NCBI RefSeq assembly: GCF_013402815.2
Contig: NZ_CP058601.1
Location: 3,658,001-3,722,000, forward strand
Source of the DNA: Natrinema halophilum
GTDB taxonomy: Archaea > Halobacteriota > Halobacteria > Halobacteriales > Natrialbaceae
Length of the DNA stretch: 64,000 nucleotides
Direction: 5' to 3'
Each line of letters starts with the position of its first letter. The first letter of the stretch is position 1. The position numbers and the translations under genes were made by a program. Below, one piece after another: positions 8,609 through 16,774 of this stretch. The notes under the pieces were generated by a model. That model was not told the origin of the DNA. It was given only the letters and a program-made list of their open reading frames with translations, and did no database searches.

Positions 8609-9397
8609 TCAGTCGTCACCGGGACCGGGTTCCGAGCCCGGTTCTCTGTCGGGGCTCTGGCGTTGACTGCCGCTCGAGCGACCGCTGGTGGATCGTTCGC
8701 TCGGCGTGATTTCGTTGGTTCGCCCCATCCAGCTCCCGATGTTCTCTGCGACGTAGTCTTTGCCGCCCCAACCGAATGCGACGCCGACGCCGATCGCGAT
8801 CGCTGCGCCGAGACCCCACGCGAGCGCTCGCGCGAACACGTAGAGGATTCCGACGTCGATCCCCATCGTATCGAGGCCGATGACGATCGCCGTAAAGTAG
8901 AGGAACATCCGGGCACCGGTAGCGAACCAGGTGGTGTAGGCGGTCTGGGTTGCTGCACGGGTTCGCTCGATCGCATCGCCGATGAAATCTGCGACGACGA
9001 ACCCAAGGACGATGACCAGCAGACCGGCGATGAAAGCCGGCAAGTACGACACCGCCGTCGAGACCCACTCCGATAACGTCGCAATTGCGAGTGCGTTCGC
9101 GGCGGCGAGCAACGCCAGGCCGTAGACGAACCACTTTGCGAGTTTCCCGAACGCACCCGAGACGGCCTGTTCTGTTCCACCGAGGATTCGTCCGAGCGGC
9201 GTCTCGAGAACCATTCGATCGAGTTCGATCCCATCTGCGATTCGTCGAACGACGCGCCCCGTCAGCCGACCGATAATCCAGCCGATAGCGAGGATTATCA
9301 ACGCACCGAGTAGTCGGGGCACGAACGTGGCCAATTCTGCGATGGGATCTTGCAACCATTCTGGAACCTGTGCCTGAGCGGGGTAATACGGTAACAT
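8609..9397 (-). CDS. MscS-type conserved TM-helix protein (mechanosensitive channel-like)
   Basis: 262 residues from ATG 9397; an upstream TTG at 9448 is less likely. After the amphipathic VPEWLQDPIAELATFVPRLL come LGALIILAIGWIIGRLTG and two further Gly/Ala-rich helices. These match the conserved TM-helix repeat found alone or attached to small-conductance mechanosensitive channels. A fourth segment with GVAFGWGGKDY resembles the end of the MscS pore helix, but the cytoplasmic MscS beta domain is absent. The tail after residue 225 is Ser/Arg/Glu-rich and probably disordered. A role in osmotic response or membrane scaffolding is inferred. Confidence 0.75.
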   Translation of the reverse strand: MLPYYPAQAQVPEWLQDPIAELATFVPRLLGALIILAIGWIIGRLTGRVVRRIADGIELDRMVLETPLGRILGGTEQAVSGAFGKLAKWFVYGLALLAAANALAIATLSEWVSTAVSYLPAFIAGLLVIVLGFVVADFIGDAIERTRAATQTAYTTWFATGARMFLYFTAIVIGLDTMGIDVGILYVFARALAWGLGAAIAIGVGVAFGWGGKDYVAENIGSWMGRTNEITPSERSTSGRSSGSQRQSPDREPGSEPGPGDD

Positions 9398-10143
9398 ATC
9401 CGCCTCGTCGTTGGTTCCACTCACGTTTCGTAATTGTGTGGCTATCAATTATCTGTGAAACTAACAGTTTTCGTGGCGTGTCGGTGTCTCGATTGAAGTG
9501 TCCGTTACGGCGAATTGCCCATCAACTATACCGTGACGAATCGATACGGGTTCCTGTCGATATCACAATCCGTTCTGATCACAGCTGCTCGCCTCCCCTC
9601 GAGCCGTCGGCGATAAATGAATATTGTGACCGAACGAGACAGTCGGCTCTGCGCGGCCGATCGACGACGATAGAGCGCGTTCGTTCTCGGCCGCCCAAAC
9701 GTGTCCAGTTTCACTCATAGAAAACAGTCGGTGGATTGTCAAATGAATGCTGAAGTATCGAATTACCGATGAAATCTGATCGGCCCGAGTACCGACTACT
9801 CGTTTTCTGCCGAGAGCGTTCGGTTTCGGTCGCAAACGACGGCCGACGCTGTCCGGTCATTTCCGACACGAACGTATTCTAGACTGGATACCAAAACGAG
9901 ATATACCGGGCCTTCTTCCGGCATATTATACGTGGCAGAATAGATACCATATTTGGCTTTCTCTTCTCGCGAGCAGTAATACAGTATTACTATCGGGCCC
10001 CGTCGGAAAGCTTCACCCTCGGGATACGGTACCGCTACTGCCGCAAATCCGTTTCGCAACGAGTGTCGTTCCCTCGATGAGAGCGTTTCGTCATGTGGGA
10101 ATCGGACACCACGCTATTGATGATTCGCATACGATTGTTCCCC
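9398..10143. other. Gene-poor intergenic region of about 750 bases
   Basis: The GC content falls relative to flanking genes and stop codons are frequent in most frames. A minus-strand opening of 87 codons (9796-10059) has neither the acidic composition nor the codon preference of local genes and resembles nothing I know. A minus-strand opening of about 50 codons beginning near 9719 is equally unsupported. The region must contain the promoters for the MscS-like gene and the creatininase-family gene. I see no RNA gene in it. Confidence 0.5.
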
Positions 10144-10914
10144 ATGTATCTCGGCGACGAAGCATGGCCTGACCTCGAGACGTACTTCGAGACGGAATCG
10201 CTCGCGCTCGTGCCGCTCGGATCGACGGAACAGCACGGCCCTCATCTACCAGAGGCGACGGACCACTTGATCGCAGAGGCGTTCGCACGGGAAGTTGCCG
10301 ACCGCACCGGCTACCTCTGTACACCGACGATCACCGTCGGCGTCAGCGGTCACCACCGCCAGTTCCACGGGACGATGTGGGTCGAGCCGCCGGTGTTCCG
10401 CCAGTACGTGGAATCGCTGACCCGAAATCTCACGAGCCACGGAATCGACCGGGTGATCTACGTCAACGCCCACGGCGGAAACGTCCCCCACCTGCGGGAG
10501 GTCGGGGCCCGACTCCGGTTGGACGAGACCGCCTTTGCCATCGAGTGGATGTGGGACGAATCCATTCCCGAACTCGTTGACGACCTCTTCGAACAGAACG
10601 GCCCCCACGGCGGCCCCAAGGAAACCGCGATGATACAGTACCTCGAGTCGGAACTGGTTCACGACGATCGACTCGAGGAGGCGAGGGACACAGGTGTCCC
10701 GGATGTCGATGCGGCGGAGGGGATCAAATACGGCTCGCGGACGTTTTACGATGCAGCGGATAACACCGAAAACGGGGTGTTGGGCGACCAGACGGACGCG
10801 ACTCCGGAGAAGGGGCGACAGCTGTTCGAGGCTGCGAGCGATCAGTTCGTCCAGCTTTGTGAGTGGCTCGCGGCCCAGCCGTTCGAGGACCTGCTGCCGA
10901 AAGACCACGTCTGA
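10144..10914 (+). CDS. Creatininase-family amidohydrolase (possible ArfB deformylase)
   Basis: 256 residues from ATG 10144. The metal-site signatures of the family are clear: VPLGSTEQHGPHLPEATD near residue 22 (metal-binding Glu and His, then Asp) and YVNAHGGN near residue 105 (His), with GPHGGPKETAMI later, where His and Glu complete the site. In archaea this family includes ArfB, the 2-amino-5-formylamino-6-ribosylaminopyrimidinone phosphate deformylase of riboflavin and F420 synthesis, as well as true creatininases. ArfB is the most economical guess in a haloarchaeon, but no riboflavin gene adjoins it. Acts in the cytoplasm. Confidence 0.82.
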   Translation: MYLGDEAWPDLETYFETESLALVPLGSTEQHGPHLPEATDHLIAEAFAREVADRTGYLCTPTITVGVSGHHRQFHGTMWVEPPVFRQYVESLTRNLTSHGIDRVIYVNAHGGNVPHLREVGARLRLDETAFAIEWMWDESIPELVDDLFEQNGPHGGPKETAMIQYLESELVHDDRLEEARDTGVPDVDAAEGIKYGSRTFYDAADNTENGVLGDQTDATPEKGRQLFEAASDQFVQLCEWLAAQPFEDLLPKDHV

Positions 10915-10923
10915 TGGCAAGCC

Positions 10924-10931
10924 TTAATAAA
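10924..10931 (+). promoter_or_regulatory. TATA box of nikR
   Basis: TTAATAAA is centred about 25 bases before the ATG at 10952, the spacing expected for archaeal TBP/TFB promoters. It implies that transcription starts at or next to the start codon, giving a leaderless mRNA. Confidence 0.55.
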
Positions 10932-10951
10932 GCAGCTGCTCGGGTTATTAT

Positions 10952-11377
10952 ATGGCAGTCGTCAGCGTCTCGATGCCGGACGATCTTCTCGAGCGACTCG
11001 ACCAGTTCGCCGAGGAACACGGGTACACCGGACGAAGCGAAGTCGTCAGGGAGGCTTCCCGAAATCTCCTCGGGGAGTTCGAGGATACGCGACTCGAGGA
11101 CCGCGACCTGATGGGAATCGTCACGGTATTGTTCGATTACGAAACCACGAACGTCGAAGAACGAATGATGCACCTTCGCCACGAACACGAGGACCTGGTC
11201 GCGTCCAATTTTCACAGCCACGTCGGCGATCACTACTGCATGGAACTGTTCGTCCTCGAGGGCGAACTCGAGGATATCTCGACGTTCGTCGGGAGAATTC
11301 GCGCGACCAAGGACGCCCTGACTGTCGACTACTCCGTCATTCCAGTCGATAGCTTCGACCCGCTTGCGCAGTCCTAA
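10952..11377 (+). CDS. nikR: NikR-type nickel-responsive ribbon-helix-helix regulator
   Basis: 141 residues. The first 45 are a CopG/ribbon-helix-helix DNA-binding domain ([26 protein letters not shown]). Residues 50-135 are an ACT-like ligand domain. The Ni(II) ligands known from E. coli NikR (His76, His87, His89, Cys95) align with His77, His88, His90 and Cys96 here, so metal sensing should be intact. No nickel transporter, urease or hydrogenase gene lies in this window, so its targets are elsewhere. A TATA box sits 25 bases before the ATG. Confidence 0.88.
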   Translation: MAVVSVSMPDDLLERLDQFAEEHGYTGRSEVVREASRNLLGEFEDTRLEDRDLMGIVTVLFDYETTNVEERMMHLRHEHEDLVASNFHSHVGDHYCMELFVLEGELEDISTFVGRIRATKDALTVDYSVIPVDSFDPLAQS

Positions 11378-11488
11378 GGTCTCCGTTTCGGGAGAACGCC
11401 TCCTCGATCGGTCCCCGTTCGTCCCGGAAATCGCACGGATCGAAAGGGAACGCGTAGTTTTACTGTTCTCCCCCCCCAATGGGTACGT

Positions 11489-11866
11489 ATGACATACCGG
11501 AAGGTCAACTACGAGGAGGTCGAACAGGTCTCGAGCGCGATGCACTTTCTTTCCGATCCGCTCGAGACCGAGCAGGTCGGGGTGACCGTCGCTCGCTGTG
11601 ATCCCGGCTGGAACAGCAAGCCCCACGATCATACGGAAAACGACCACGAGGAGGTGTACGTCCTCATCGAGGGGGATGCGACGGTCGTCATCGACGACGA
11701 ACCGGTCGCGATGGAGACGGGTGACGCGCTGTGGATTCCGCCAACGTCGACGCGGCAAATCCGCAACGGCGACAGCGAGAGCGCGTTCGTCCTCGTAAGC
11801 GCACCGAGCATCGCGGACGATGAAAGTGACGGCGACGAGTGGTTACTCTCCGGCTTTGCCGGGTAA
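11489..11866 (+). CDS. Cupin-domain protein
   Basis: 125 residues, a single cupin barrel. Motif 1 is PHDHTENDHEEVYVLIEG (metal-binding His, His and Glu around residues 47-57) and motif 2 is GDALWIPPTSTRQIRN, in which the usual second histidine is replaced by Arg or Gln, so metal binding may be incomplete. The product is a small cytoplasmic protein; cupins of this size bind small ligands or act as isomerases or dioxygenases, and no specific reaction can be assigned. The start ATG at 11489 follows a run of eight C residues and the TATGACATACC context. Confidence 0.82.
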   Translation: MTYRKVNYEEVEQVSSAMHFLSDPLETEQVGVTVARCDPGWNSKPHDHTENDHEEVYVLIEGDATVVIDDEPVAMETGDALWIPPTSTRQIRNGDSESAFVLVSAPSIADDESDGDEWLLSGFAG

Positions 11867-12060
11867 CGTCTGAGACGGAGGAATGGGAGCGAACCTCCAT
11901 CTGTTTGGCGCGACCGCTCCTCGAGCGAGAATCCGAGTACATTTTGTGGGTTGACCCAGTCGTCATCCGTAGGTGAGACCCGATTTATTCGAAACATCAT
12001 GCGGGTGTCTCATTCGTCATCGCAGCCATTCTGAGTACCGTACTCTCCCCGGTCACCCTC

Positions 12061-12453
12061 GTGGACACTACCGTCCCTGCTGTCGCCGTCGTCGCCTACG
12101 GAACTGCCGTCGGCGTCTTCATTGACCTCGATCACTTTCTGATCGCTCGGTTCAAAACAGGACGTTGGGACGCTGTTCGGTTCTGTCTAACGAACCCCGG
12201 CGCAGCCGTCAGGGACCAATCTCTGATCTTCGAGCCCGGTGACGTAGGCGTCCTCTCGCGTCTGTTGAGCCACGTCGTGATCGGCGGCGCCATCGTTCCA
12301 CTGATCGCTTTCGCCAGCGTCCCCCTTGCGATCCTAACCGGAGTCGTTCTCTACGCGCACCTCCTGGCCGATCTCGTCTGGGATATCTACCTGCTCGAAC
12401 ACCACGCGGACGCGGCTGCCTCCATGGCCGACCTCGTTCGAACGCTCCGGTAG
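12061..12453 (+). CDS. Small integral membrane protein with DLDH motif
   Basis: 130 residues if translation begins at GTG 12061. The frame stays open upstream for about 60 bases with further hydrophobic codons but no ATG; an ATG at 11999 lies in another frame, so the true start is uncertain or the gene has lost a base there. Four hydrophobic helices are interrupted by GVFIDLDHFLIARFKTGRW after the first and HLLADLVWDIYLLEHH near the end. The Asp-x-Asp-His and His-x-x-x-Asp arrangement recalls YdjM/LexA-binding type membrane-bound hydrolases. Function unknown. Confidence 0.55.
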   Translation: MDTTVPAVAVVAYGTAVGVFIDLDHFLIARFKTGRWDAVRFCLTNPGAAVRDQSLIFEPGDVGVLSRLLSHVVIGGAIVPLIAFASVPLAILTGVVLYAHLLADLVWDIYLLEHHADAAASMADLVRTLR

Positions 12454-12549
12454 CCGAACGCCCACGAGCGGCCGTTCCGTGACCGGCCAGCAACCCTGTT
12501 TGCAATATTCGCCCCGATCTATTTCCACTGTGCGACCGTCTCACAACGT

Positions 12550-13701
12550 ATGGAATTACTCGACGAGAGCATCGTCCCGGAGCGCGCACGTGAGATCAAG
12601 GCCGAAGCTCGAGAGTTCGCTCGCGAGCACATCGAGCCGAACGCACAGGAATTCTTCCAGTCGGGTGAGTATCCGGAAGAGATTCTCGAGGCGGGACAGG
12701 CAGCGAACCTCGTCGCCCAGGATATCCCGGACGAGTGGGGCGGGCGTGGCCTCGATCTGGCGCAACTCCTCGCGATAACGGAGGAATTCTACCGCGCCGA
12801 TGCAGGTATCGCGTTGACGCTACAGTTGGCGAGTTTCGGCTGCGAAATAACCTACGAGCACGGCACCGACGAACAATGCGAGGAGTACATTCGGCCGGTC
12901 GCGGAGGGTGAGCAGCGGTCAGGGCTCGCGGTGTCGGAACCAGATACCGGTAGCGATCTTTCGGGGATGCAGACGCGAGCGGAGAAGGAAGACGACGAGT
13001 GGGTCATCAATGGCGAGAAGTACTGGATCGGCAACGGCGTCGAGGCCGACTGGATCACGCTCTACGCTCGAACGGGTGACGACGAAGACAACCCGTACGG
13101 CAATCACTCGATGTTCATTGTCCCGACCGATACGGACGGCTACGAAGCCGAACACATCCCCGAGAAGATGGCGATGCGCGCTTCCAAACAAGCGCACATC
13201 GAGTTCGACGACTGTCGGATCCCTGGGGAGAACCTGATCGGAGAGGAGGGTGCTGGCTTCATGTTGCTCGCTGATTTCTTCAATCACGGCCGCGTCGCCG
13301 TTGCTGGCCACGGACTCGGCATCGCCGCAGCCGCTATCGAGGAGACCTGGGAGTTCACTCACGACCGCGAGGAGTTCGGGCGAACGATCAGCGATTTCCA
13401 GGCCGTCCAGCACGACCTCGCGGATATGCTACTCGAGTTCGAGAGCGCCAGAACGCTCACCTGGCGAGCTCGCGAGAAGGTCGCAAACGAAGAGAAGGCG
13501 GGCTACTGGGCTGCAATGGCGAAAACGAAAGCAACCGAGACCGCCGTCGACGTCTCGGAACGAGGCATGCAGTTCCACGGTGGCCGTTCGATCCTGGACG
13601 AACGACGGATCGCCCGCGTCTACCGAGATGCACGGATTCCGGTCATTTACGAGGGTGCAAACGAGATTCAACGAAACCTGATTTACGGCCAGGCCCCCTG
13701 A
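12550..13701 (+). CDS. Acyl-CoA dehydrogenase
   Basis: 383 residues, full length for the family. It has an N-terminal helical domain, the GLAVSEPDTGSDLSGM flavin-contact segment near residue 123, WVINGEKYWIGNG in the beta domain, and a C-terminal helical domain ending VIYEGANEIQRNLIYG, where the Glu of the YEG segment is in the position of the catalytic base. It oxidises acyl-CoA to enoyl-CoA and passes electrons to electron-transfer flavoprotein. A TATA-like ATCTATTTC lies about 25-34 bases before the ATG. A second paralogue is at 18864. Confidence 0.92.
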   Translation: MELLDESIVPERAREIKAEAREFAREHIEPNAQEFFQSGEYPEEILEAGQAANLVAQDIPDEWGGRGLDLAQLLAITEEFYRADAGIALTLQLASFGCEITYEHGTDEQCEEYIRPVAEGEQRSGLAVSEPDTGSDLSGMQTRAEKEDDEWVINGEKYWIGNGVEADWITLYARTGDDEDNPYGNHSMFIVPTDTDGYEAEHIPEKMAMRASKQAHIEFDDCRIPGENLIGEEGAGFMLLADFFNHGRVAVAGHGLGIAAAAIEETWEFTHDREEFGRTISDFQAVQHDLADMLLEFESARTLTWRAREKVANEEKAGYWAAMAKTKATETAVDVSERGMQFHGGRSILDERRIARVYRDARIPVIYEGANEIQRNLIYGQAP

Positions 13702-13925
13702 CACCCCATCCTCCATCGACGATGCAGCCACGCCGCCCTCGTTTTTCACGGGCGGCCACCGAGTGACGACGCTCAACTGGTGGCCGTCACTACCGTTGGA
13801 TGACCCTTTCCTCGTCCTCGAACAATTTCTGAAGCGGGCGAAAGAACAATCCCGGATGCCATCATGTATTCTGACAGATCAACTGCCATCGTGATGGAGA
13901 TGTTTAGAAGACGATTTTCACTGCT

Positions 13926-15908
13926 ATGAGCCGGCCACGCGTACTTTGTGTGAGCGGCGACCGGGCCACTCGAGCGGCCGTCACGCTGTCGCTGACGGAT
14001 GCACCCATCGACGTCGTCATCGCTCAACGCGCCAATGAGGCCGTCGACCGTCTGAAGCGGGAAACGATCGACGCAGTGGTCATCGACGCGCGGACCGTCG
14101 TCAACGTCGCAGCGCTCGTCGATACCGTCGAGTCCGAAACCCCACAGACGCCGACGTTCGTCCATTGGGGGAAAGACGGTGCGGACGTTTCCGTCCTCGG
14201 TGAAGTAGTCGCGCGAGCCGACGAAACTGTCTCCGTAGACCGACTCGCAGATTCGATCACTCGGCGAATCGGGGCCGACCCGAACGACGACCTCGGGACT
14301 GACAGCGAAGCGAACGACATCGATACCGACGCGGCTGATGGTCGAGATCTATCCGTTCAGGATCTTCCAGACGATCTTCAGCGAATGGTCTCCGTTATTC
14401 GGTGTCGACTCGTCGACGTCACATCGCCGCTCGCGGTCGAACGGATTCTCCGTGAGGAGATAACGGCGAGTGATCGATTCTCCGTCGCCTGGGTCGGCGA
14501 ATACGACCGCGGTGAGCGGACGATCGTCCCGTGGCTGTCCGACCCGGATGAAGTGGAGTGGCCGTTACAACGCACTTTCGGTATTGGCAGCGGCGACAAT
14601 CCGTTACTCGAACGGGCTGTCCGAAGTCAAACGCTTCAGATCATGCGATACGACGCAGACAGCCGCGACGCTGTCCCGTTTGGCGATCAGGCGTACGACT
14701 ATGGGGTCAAGTCGATTACCGTCGCACCACTCGCTGCGAACGACGAACTGTTCGGCGTGCTTGCCGTCTACGCCGTGGATTCGATTTCCGAGGTCGAACT
14801 CGATGCGATCCGTCTGATCGCGACTGTTGCGTCCCACGTTCTCGAGACGATCGTCGTCCGCGGACAACTCGAACAGCAGGGACGGACGCTTCATCGATAC
14901 GAACGCCTCGTCGAGACGGCGGGTGACGGAATGTGCGTTCTCGACGGTTCGGGGCACTTCATGACCGTCAACGATGCCCTCGTCGAAATGACCGGCTACA
15001 GCCGTGAAGGCTTGCTCGCCGAACACGCTTCGATCCTGTTCGATTCTGCGGGCGTCGATGCTGCCACTGACACTATTCGATCGCTACTCAGGAAAGGCGG
15101 AAATACGGATACACTCGAACTCTCTCTGGAGACGAAAACCGGCGAGAAAATCCCCTGTGAGGCAACGATCGCCGTTCTCACTCCCGATGGAGAGTTCCAC
15201 GGCTCGGTTGGCGTCCTTCGCGACGTCACAGACCGGAAACGCCGCGAGCGAAAACTCCGCGAACGCAACGAACGACTCGATGCGTTCGCTCGGATCGTTA
15301 GCCACGATCTTCGCAATCCCCTGGGCGTCGCCCAGGGCTACCTCGATTTGTACGAAGAAACGGGAGACTCCGAATACGCAGACCGAATTCACGAAGGCCT
15401 CGATCGAATGGAAACGATCATCGAGGACGTTCTGGCGATCGCCCGCGAAGGAGAGTGGGTCACCGACACGGATCAGGTCGATCTCGAGTCTATCGCTCAC
15501 GACGCCTGGGATCACGTTTCGACGCCGAAGGCGACGTTGTCTATCGCAAATACGGCACCGCTCGAGGCTGATCGGTCACGACTGCTTCGACTACTCGAGA
15601 ACTGCTTCCGAAACAGCATCGAACACGGCGGTGCGTCGGTAACGGTTCGTGTCGGCCTTCTCGAATCGACCGAACCGGATGAAGGCACCCGGGGCTTCTT
15701 CATCGAAGACGACGGCACGGGACTTCCCGAGGAGTTGCGCGATCACCTCTTCGATCCCTCGGTATCATCGTCTACCGAGGGGCTCGGAATCGGACTCTGG
15801 ATCGTCAGAGAGGTCGCTACCGGACACGGGTGGGTGGTCGACGCAACGGAAAGCGAAGACGGGGGGGCCCGCTTTGAGTTCGAAACAGCGAATTACTGTT
15901 CTGACTGA
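13926..15908 (+). CDS. Receiver-like/GAF/PAS sensor histidine kinase
   Basis: 660 residues, no membrane segments, so a soluble sensor. Residues 1-120 have a receiver-like fold (RPRVLCVSGDRATR, DAVVIDARTV), but the acidic pocket is degenerate, so it may be a pseudo-receiver. A GAF domain covers about 150-320 and a PAS domain about 325-440. The phosphorylated residue is His460 in IVSHDLRNPLGVAQG, and the ATPase domain shows N, G1 and G2 boxes (NCFRNSIEHGG, DDGTGLPEE, GLGIGLWIV). Such kinases in haloarchaea sense cytoplasmic or diffusible signals. Its final 16 bases overlap the convergent HalX regulator gene, a plausible partner. Confidence 0.9.
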   Translation: MSRPRVLCVSGDRATRAAVTLSLTDAPIDVVIAQRANEAVDRLKRETIDAVVIDARTVVNVAALVDTVESETPQTPTFVHWGKDGADVSVLGEVVARADETVSVDRLADSITRRIGADPNDDLGTDSEANDIDTDAADGRDLSVQDLPDDLQRMVSVIRCRLVDVTSPLAVERILREEITASDRFSVAWVGEYDRGERTIVPWLSDPDEVEWPLQRTFGIGSGDNPLLERAVRSQTLQIMRYDADSRDAVPFGDQAYDYGVKSITVAPLAANDELFGVLAVYAVDSISEVELDAIRLIATVASHVLETIVVRGQLEQQGRTLHRYERLVETAGDGMCVLDGSGHFMTVNDALVEMTGYSREGLLAEHASILFDSAGVDAATDTIRSLLRKGGNTDTLELSLETKTGEKIPCEATIAVLTPDGEFHGSVGVLRDVTDRKRRERKLRERNERLDAFARIVSHDLRNPLGVAQGYLDLYEETGDSEYADRIHEGLDRMETIIEDVLAIAREGEWVTDTDQVDLESIAHDAWDHVSTPKATLSIANTAPLEADRSRLLRLLENCFRNSIEHGGASVTVRVGLLESTEPDEGTRGFFIEDDGTGLPEELRDHLFDPSVSSSTEGLGIGLWIVREVATGHGWVVDATESEDGGARFEFETANYCSD

Positions 15909-16465
15909 AGGTCTTGAAATGCGCCGACGAAGTCGTCGTTAGAGGACATTCCGGAAACCGTCTCGTCGACCCGCTGTGCGAGTTCGTCGACACGGTCGGT
16001 TAGTTCCTGATATTCGTCGTTGTCCGCGAGTTCTCGGTCCGTTTTTTCGGATTCCAGGAGCGCCTTCTTCGAGACGAGCGCGTAGTATTCCTGGATATCC
16101 GACTCGTAGTCCGAACGACCGGCGACCTCCTCTACCATCTCGACGAGTTGATCCTTCGAAACTGGCTTGACGAGATAATCGTCGAACCCCATCTCGATAA
16201 TGTCGAAATCCGGATCGACGGCAGTCACCATTACCACCTGTGAATCGTGCCCGCGATCGCGGATTTCCTCGAGGACTTCGTCACCCGAAAGCCCCGGCAT
16301 CCGCCTGTCTAACAGGACGACCTCGACGGAGTTTTCCATCTTTACGAGCGCTTCTTCCCCGTCGTACGCCGTCTCGACATCCCACTCGCCCTGAAGCCAC
16401 GCGGCAAACAGATCCGCGAGACGGGCTTCGTCGTCGACGACGAGCACCTCGAGCCCATCAGTCAT
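15893..16465 (-). CDS. HalX-domain response regulator
   Basis: 190 residues. A complete receiver domain carries Asp11/Asp12, the phospho-acceptor Asp53 in LLDRRMPGLSG, Thr81 and Lys100 in DDYLVKPVS. It is followed by a coiled, acidic HalX domain (about 115-180; ESEKTDRELADNDEYQELTD), a haloarchaeal output domain of unknown mechanism. No DNA-binding motif is visible. The start ATG at 16465 is followed directly by the first receiver strand. Its 3' end overlaps the histidine kinase gene tail to tail by 16 bases, so the two mRNAs can form a short duplex. Confidence 0.9.
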   Translation of the reverse strand: MTDGLEVLVVDDEARLADLFAAWLQGEWDVETAYDGEEALVKMENSVEVVLLDRRMPGLSGDEVLEEIRDRGHDSQVVMVTAVDPDFDIIEMGFDDYLVKPVSKDQLVEMVEEVAGRSDYESDIQEYYALVSKKALLESEKTDRELADNDEYQELTDRVDELAQRVDETVSGMSSNDDFVGAFQDLQSEQ

Positions 16466-16774
16466 TGGGTAACCCCTCCATTCTCTTCATCGGTTACAGC
16501 CACGAGTCACCAATGGTACCTCTGTGTGATAAATCTCGCGACCAATTATCAGCTTTCAATGACTTCTCACTCTCAAATACTGGAACTCATCCAATCATTT
16601 AGTCGATCCCACGATGTGTGATAGTCCCGTGATCACGGACCCAGTGCCAAACGTGTCACCAATCACGGAAGAACGCCGGACGGTCGCCGTATCCGAATCG
16701 ACCGTCCGTCGAGAACTCGGAACATCGAGCCGGCAGGTCGAGCCGGATCGCGTCCTGTCTTTCGAATTTCGCTC
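16466..16774. other. Intergenic region upstream of the HalX gene
   Basis: About 310 bases. It holds the promoter of the minus-strand HalX regulator and the 3' end of the minus-strand dehydrogenase fusion. A plus-strand opening beginning at ATG 16614 runs into the antisense of the fusion gene and lacks a recognisable protein signature. Nothing else is supported. Confidence 0.5.

Noticed and set aside
9796-10059. 87-codon minus-strand frame in the gap before the creatininase-family gene
   Set aside because: Weak codon bias, unusual Tyr/Cys content, no promoter or known similarity; evidence is too thin.
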